A stretch of 27,969 bases of DNA from Elioraea sp051860475 (lineage in GTDB: Bacteria > Pseudomonadota > Alphaproteobacteria > Acetobacterales > Acetobacteraceae): contig NZ_JBHYDW010000042.1 of NCBI RefSeq assembly GCF_051860475.1, forward strand, positions 1 to 27,969, in the 5' to 3' direction. The translations under genes were made by a program, and so were the position numbers. This document shows, one piece after another, positions 26,026 to 27,969 of this stretch. Positions within the stretch are counted from its first letter, which is position 1. Every line of letters begins with the position of its first letter. The notes beneath the pieces are model-generated. The model was not told the DNA's origin, did no database searches, and saw nothing but the letters and a program-made list of their open reading frames with translations.

Positions 26026-26035
26026 NNNNNNNNNN
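26026..26035. other. Assembly gap (10 Ns)
   Basis: Ten undefined bases join two contigs. The sequences on both sides overlap in content, so the true gap is probably negative: the two ends should be merged. Confidence 0.95.
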
Positions 26036-26113
26036 GGTGTGGCGGCCGCAGCGCCCCCCGCCACGCCCGCCGCCTATCCATATGTTGTCGAAATCATTGA
26101 GGATCGCCTGGCG
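26036..26113 (-). repeat. Degraded second copy of the gor 5' end (probable artefact)
   Basis: Bases 26042-26121 align without gaps to 25864-25943 at an offset of 178, with about 61 of 80 identical by hand count, including a perfect GCGGCCGCAGCGC. Translated on the minus strand it reads NDFDNIWIGGGRGGGRCGR, a noisy version of gor MDFDLFVIGGGSAGVRCGR. The start codon is lost. I read it as low-quality sequence of the same locus, not a second gene. Confidence 0.75.
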
Positions 26114-26140
26114 GTGGGGGGACGACGGTCGTCCCCCCAC
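26114..26140 (-). terminator. Strong G/C hairpin between the DUF2075 gene and gor
   Basis: GTGGGGGGACGAC and GTCGTCCCCCCAC form a perfect 13-bp stem around a single base (26127). It begins about 30 nt after the DUF2075 stop on the minus strand and, once the duplicated sequence is merged, sits about 16 nt before the gor start. It has no T-run. Terminator or leader structure are both possible. Confidence 0.55.
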
Positions 26141-26170
26141 ACCCCCCTCCACCTCCACAGGAGCCCGACG

Positions 26171-27969
26171 CTATAGGAGCCCTCTCTGGTTCGGCGCAAC
26201 CGCCTCCCTGGATACCGTCCTCAACTCCTGGACGCCCGCCTCGGCCAGCGCCGCGGCGATCGCCTCGAACTCCGCCGGCGGACGCGTCGCATCCGCCGTA
26301 TCGCCCCGCGGCACGTAGATCACCGTCTCGTAGCGCGCCCGCGTCAGCAACACCCGATACGTGTTGCGGATGAACGCGTGGTCCCTCTCCGCCCGATGCC
26401 ACCTGGTCCCCGCGAAGTGGCGCGCGCGCCAGCCGCCGCTCGGATCGGGCAGGAAGTCGTTGCCCCAGGCGAGCCCCACAACGTCCAGCTCCAGCCCCTG
26501 GCACGCATACTCGGTGGCGCAGACCTCCAGCGCATCCGACCCGCGCACATCCGGCCAGCGGTTGAGGAACCACTCCGCCACCTCGTCGCCGCTCACCTCC
26601 GGGCCGAACCCGTCCGCCCGCAGCCGCTTCGCCACCGACGAGCGCACCAGCCCTGCCCGGCGTTCCCCCCGCGCAAGCACCCGCAGTGCCGCGCGCATCG
26701 CGCCGGGTTCGCGCGTCAGCAGAAACGGCACCCCGCCGGCGCCGTCGGCGATCGCGCGCGCCTCGGCGATGCGCCCGTCCAGCAGCGCATCCACCCACGC
26801 CGCCGCCGCGGTCTCGCGCACGCTGCGGATCGACACGGTCAGGTCGAGATCGGGATCGATCGCCAGCCACGCCGGTGCCCCGTCCGCGAGCCGCTGCACC
26901 GGATCGGCCGCCTGGATCGCCCGCTTCGCCGCCACCGCTCGCCAGTCCCCACGCGCGGCGATCACCCGCCCCCACTCCGCCAACCCCGCCTCGCCGGTGT
27001 TGATCTCCTGCCCGTTGCCGATCAGCGCCACCACCACCGCCCAGCCCGGCCGGCGCGCCATGATCTCCAGCGTGTGTGCGGGCTCGCTCATCGTCAGCCG
27101 TCCGGGCCGGCGCTGCGTCCCCGCGCGCGCCTTCGCCTCGTCCCAGGCGCGCTGCGCCTCGTCGAACACGATCAGCCGCTCGGGCGGATGGCACTTGGGA
27201 TCCGCCGCGTTGTCCTCCAGGAACCGATGCACGTTCTGCAACGCCGCGCGCACCCGGCGCCGCGCCTCTGCCGCACCGCACTCCCGCCGCACGATCGCAT
27301 CCCGCGCAAGCGCCTCGCGCAGCACCGTCACCAGCGGCGCATTGCCGGTGAGGAACGCCGCCCCCTCCTGCCGTACCGAGCCGAACACCGTGTTCAGCCC
27401 GCACAGGGTCTTGCCCGCGCCCGGAATGCCGGTGACGAACACGACGGTGCGCGCGCCGTCGCGCCGCGCATCCGCCACCGCGCGGTCGATCGCCGCCGTG
27501 GTGCGCGTGAGGTTGGCGAAATCCGCCCGTGCAGCCGCGATCTCCGCGACACCGTTGCGCGCATAGAGCATCGTCGCCGCCTCGATGATCGTAGGCACCG
27601 GGCGGTAGGGCGCCGCGAGCCACGCCTGCCCATCGAGCGGAATCTGTGGCGCGGGCACCGATGCCTGCACCCACGCCACGAACGCCGCAAGCGAGGCATG
27701 ACTCGTGCGCATCGGCGGCACCACGCCGTGCCACAACAGCGGCGGCTGGCGCGGCAACGCCGCCTCCGCGTTGCCGACCACCAGCACCGGCACGATCGGA
27801 TGGTCGCGGCTGCCGGCGTGGAAATCCCGCAGATCGAGCGCGTAGTCCTCGACCTGAGCCAGCGCCGCCGGCGACGCATCGCCGGTCTTGAACTCCAGCA
27901 CCATGATCACGCGATCGGTCAGCACCACCGCGTCGATGCGCTTCTCCAGCCGCACCAGGTCGTATTCGA
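26171..27969 (-). CDS. DUF2075-type DNA/RNA helicase-like ATPase with N-terminal PD-(D/E)XK-like domain (5' end outside window)
   Basis: About 599 codons are present; the frame is open to the right edge, so the N-terminus is missing. The visible start, EYDLVRLEKRIDAVVL, runs into RVIMVLEFKTG. The D (27932-27934) and E-x-K (27887-27895) have the layout of a PD-(D/E)XK nuclease core. A P-loop TGIPGAGKT follows (27407-27433 region), with Walker B LIVFDEAQRAWD about 90 residues later and IGNGQEIN. C-terminal helicase-type motifs are ATEYACQGLELDVVG and NTYRVLLTRAR. This is the DUF2075 family, superfamily-1-like and linked in annotation to schlafen group 3 helicases. The whole protein is predicted to act on nucleic acid in the cytoplasm. 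A defence or repair role is inference; no partner gene is seen in the window. Confidence 0.85.
   Translation of the reverse strand, partial: EYDLVRLEKRIDAVVLTDRVIMVLEFKTGDASPAALAQVEDYALDLRDFHAGSRDHPIVPVLVVGNAEAALPRQPPLLWHGVVPPMRTSHASLAAFVAWVQASVPAPQIPLDGQAWLAAPYRPVPTIIEAATMLYARNGVAEIAAARADFANLTRTTAAIDRAVADARRDGARTVVFVTGIPGAGKTLCGLNTVFGSVRQEGAAFLTGNAPLVTVLREALARDAIVRRECGAAEARRRVRAALQNVHRFLEDNAADPKCHPPERLIVFDEAQRAWDEAKARAGTQRRPGRLTMSEPAHTLEIMARRPGWAVVVALIGNGQEINTGEAGLAEWGRVIAARGDWRAVAAKRAIQAADPVQRLADGAPAWLAIDPDLDLTVSIRSVRETAAAAWVDALLDGRIAEARAIADGAGGVPFLLTREPGAMRAALRVLARGERRAGLVRSSVAKRLRADGFGPEVSGDEVAEWFLNRWPDVRGSDALEVCATEYACQGLELDVVGLAWGNDFLPDPSGGWRARHFAGTRWHRAERDHAFIRNTYRVLLTRARYETVIYVPRGDTADATRPPAEFEAIAAALAEAGVQELRTVSREAVAPNQRGLL

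Noticed and set aside
26036..26113. A second, truncated flavoprotein gene upstream of gor
   Set aside because: It has no start codon, random mismatches to gor and lies at a contig end. It is most likely the same locus read badly.

Overview
The window is high-GC, densely packed bacterial chromosome, about 70% G+C by eye. Gene content and order point to an alphaproteobacterium, probably Rhodospirillales/Acetobacteraceae-like. The pointers are a TIGR02302/DUF4175 protein after lptM-lysA, argH divergent from a TlpA-like thioredoxin, a stand-alone rpsD, class II DAHP synthase, and CimA rather than threonine-derived 2-ketobutyrate. Taxonomy below class level is inference. No tRNA, rRNA, CRISPR, transposase or phage gene was seen.

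Left part (1-7134): lptM, lysA and a large TIGR02302 protein (cut by the window edge) form a tight minus-strand unit. Next come a plus-strand membrane protein with ankyrin-like repeats, argH, and a Tat-exported TlpA-like thioredoxin whose start codon overlaps that of argH on the other strand.

Middle part (7135-14530): accessory and house-keeping genes are mixed. An amidase overlaps a very small upstream partner. A stand-alone TIR-domain protein of lower GC follows. Then come pterin-carbinolamine dehydratase (phhB) divergent from a minimal zinc metallopeptidase, cyclopropane-fatty-acid synthase, rpsD with a recognisable sigma-70 promoter, a small membrane protein, trmJ, and a CsoR-type repressor with a DUF305 periplasmic protein. 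A candidate CsoR operator and a palindromic intergenic repeat lie upstream of csoR.

Right part (14531-24480): one long minus-strand run, transcribed right to left, of aroG (class II), pncB, an EamA exporter, nadE, a small acidic protein, gltX, cysS and cimA. Most junctions overlap by 4-8 nt. It joins NAD salvage and final NAD synthesis to aminoacyl-tRNA synthesis and amino-acid precursor synthesis. The only sizeable gap, gltX-cysS, holds a 10-bp inverted repeat that would mask the cysS ribosome-binding region. cysS is clearly poorer in GC than its neighbours.

Right end (24556-27969): gor (glutathione reductase) is followed by a poly-G run, ten Ns and a degraded second copy of the gor start. 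This is almost certainly an assembly/sequencing fault seeded by a 13-bp G/C hairpin between gor and the next gene. That gene, open at its 5' end, is a DUF2075-type helicase/ATPase carrying an N-terminal PD-(D/E)XK-like motif.

Most of the window is ordinary core metabolism. The best candidates for unusual biology are the lone TIR protein, the nuclease-helicase fusion, the gltX-cysS coupling hairpin and the NAD-gene cluster with its transporter. None amounts to a clearly new multi-gene system.
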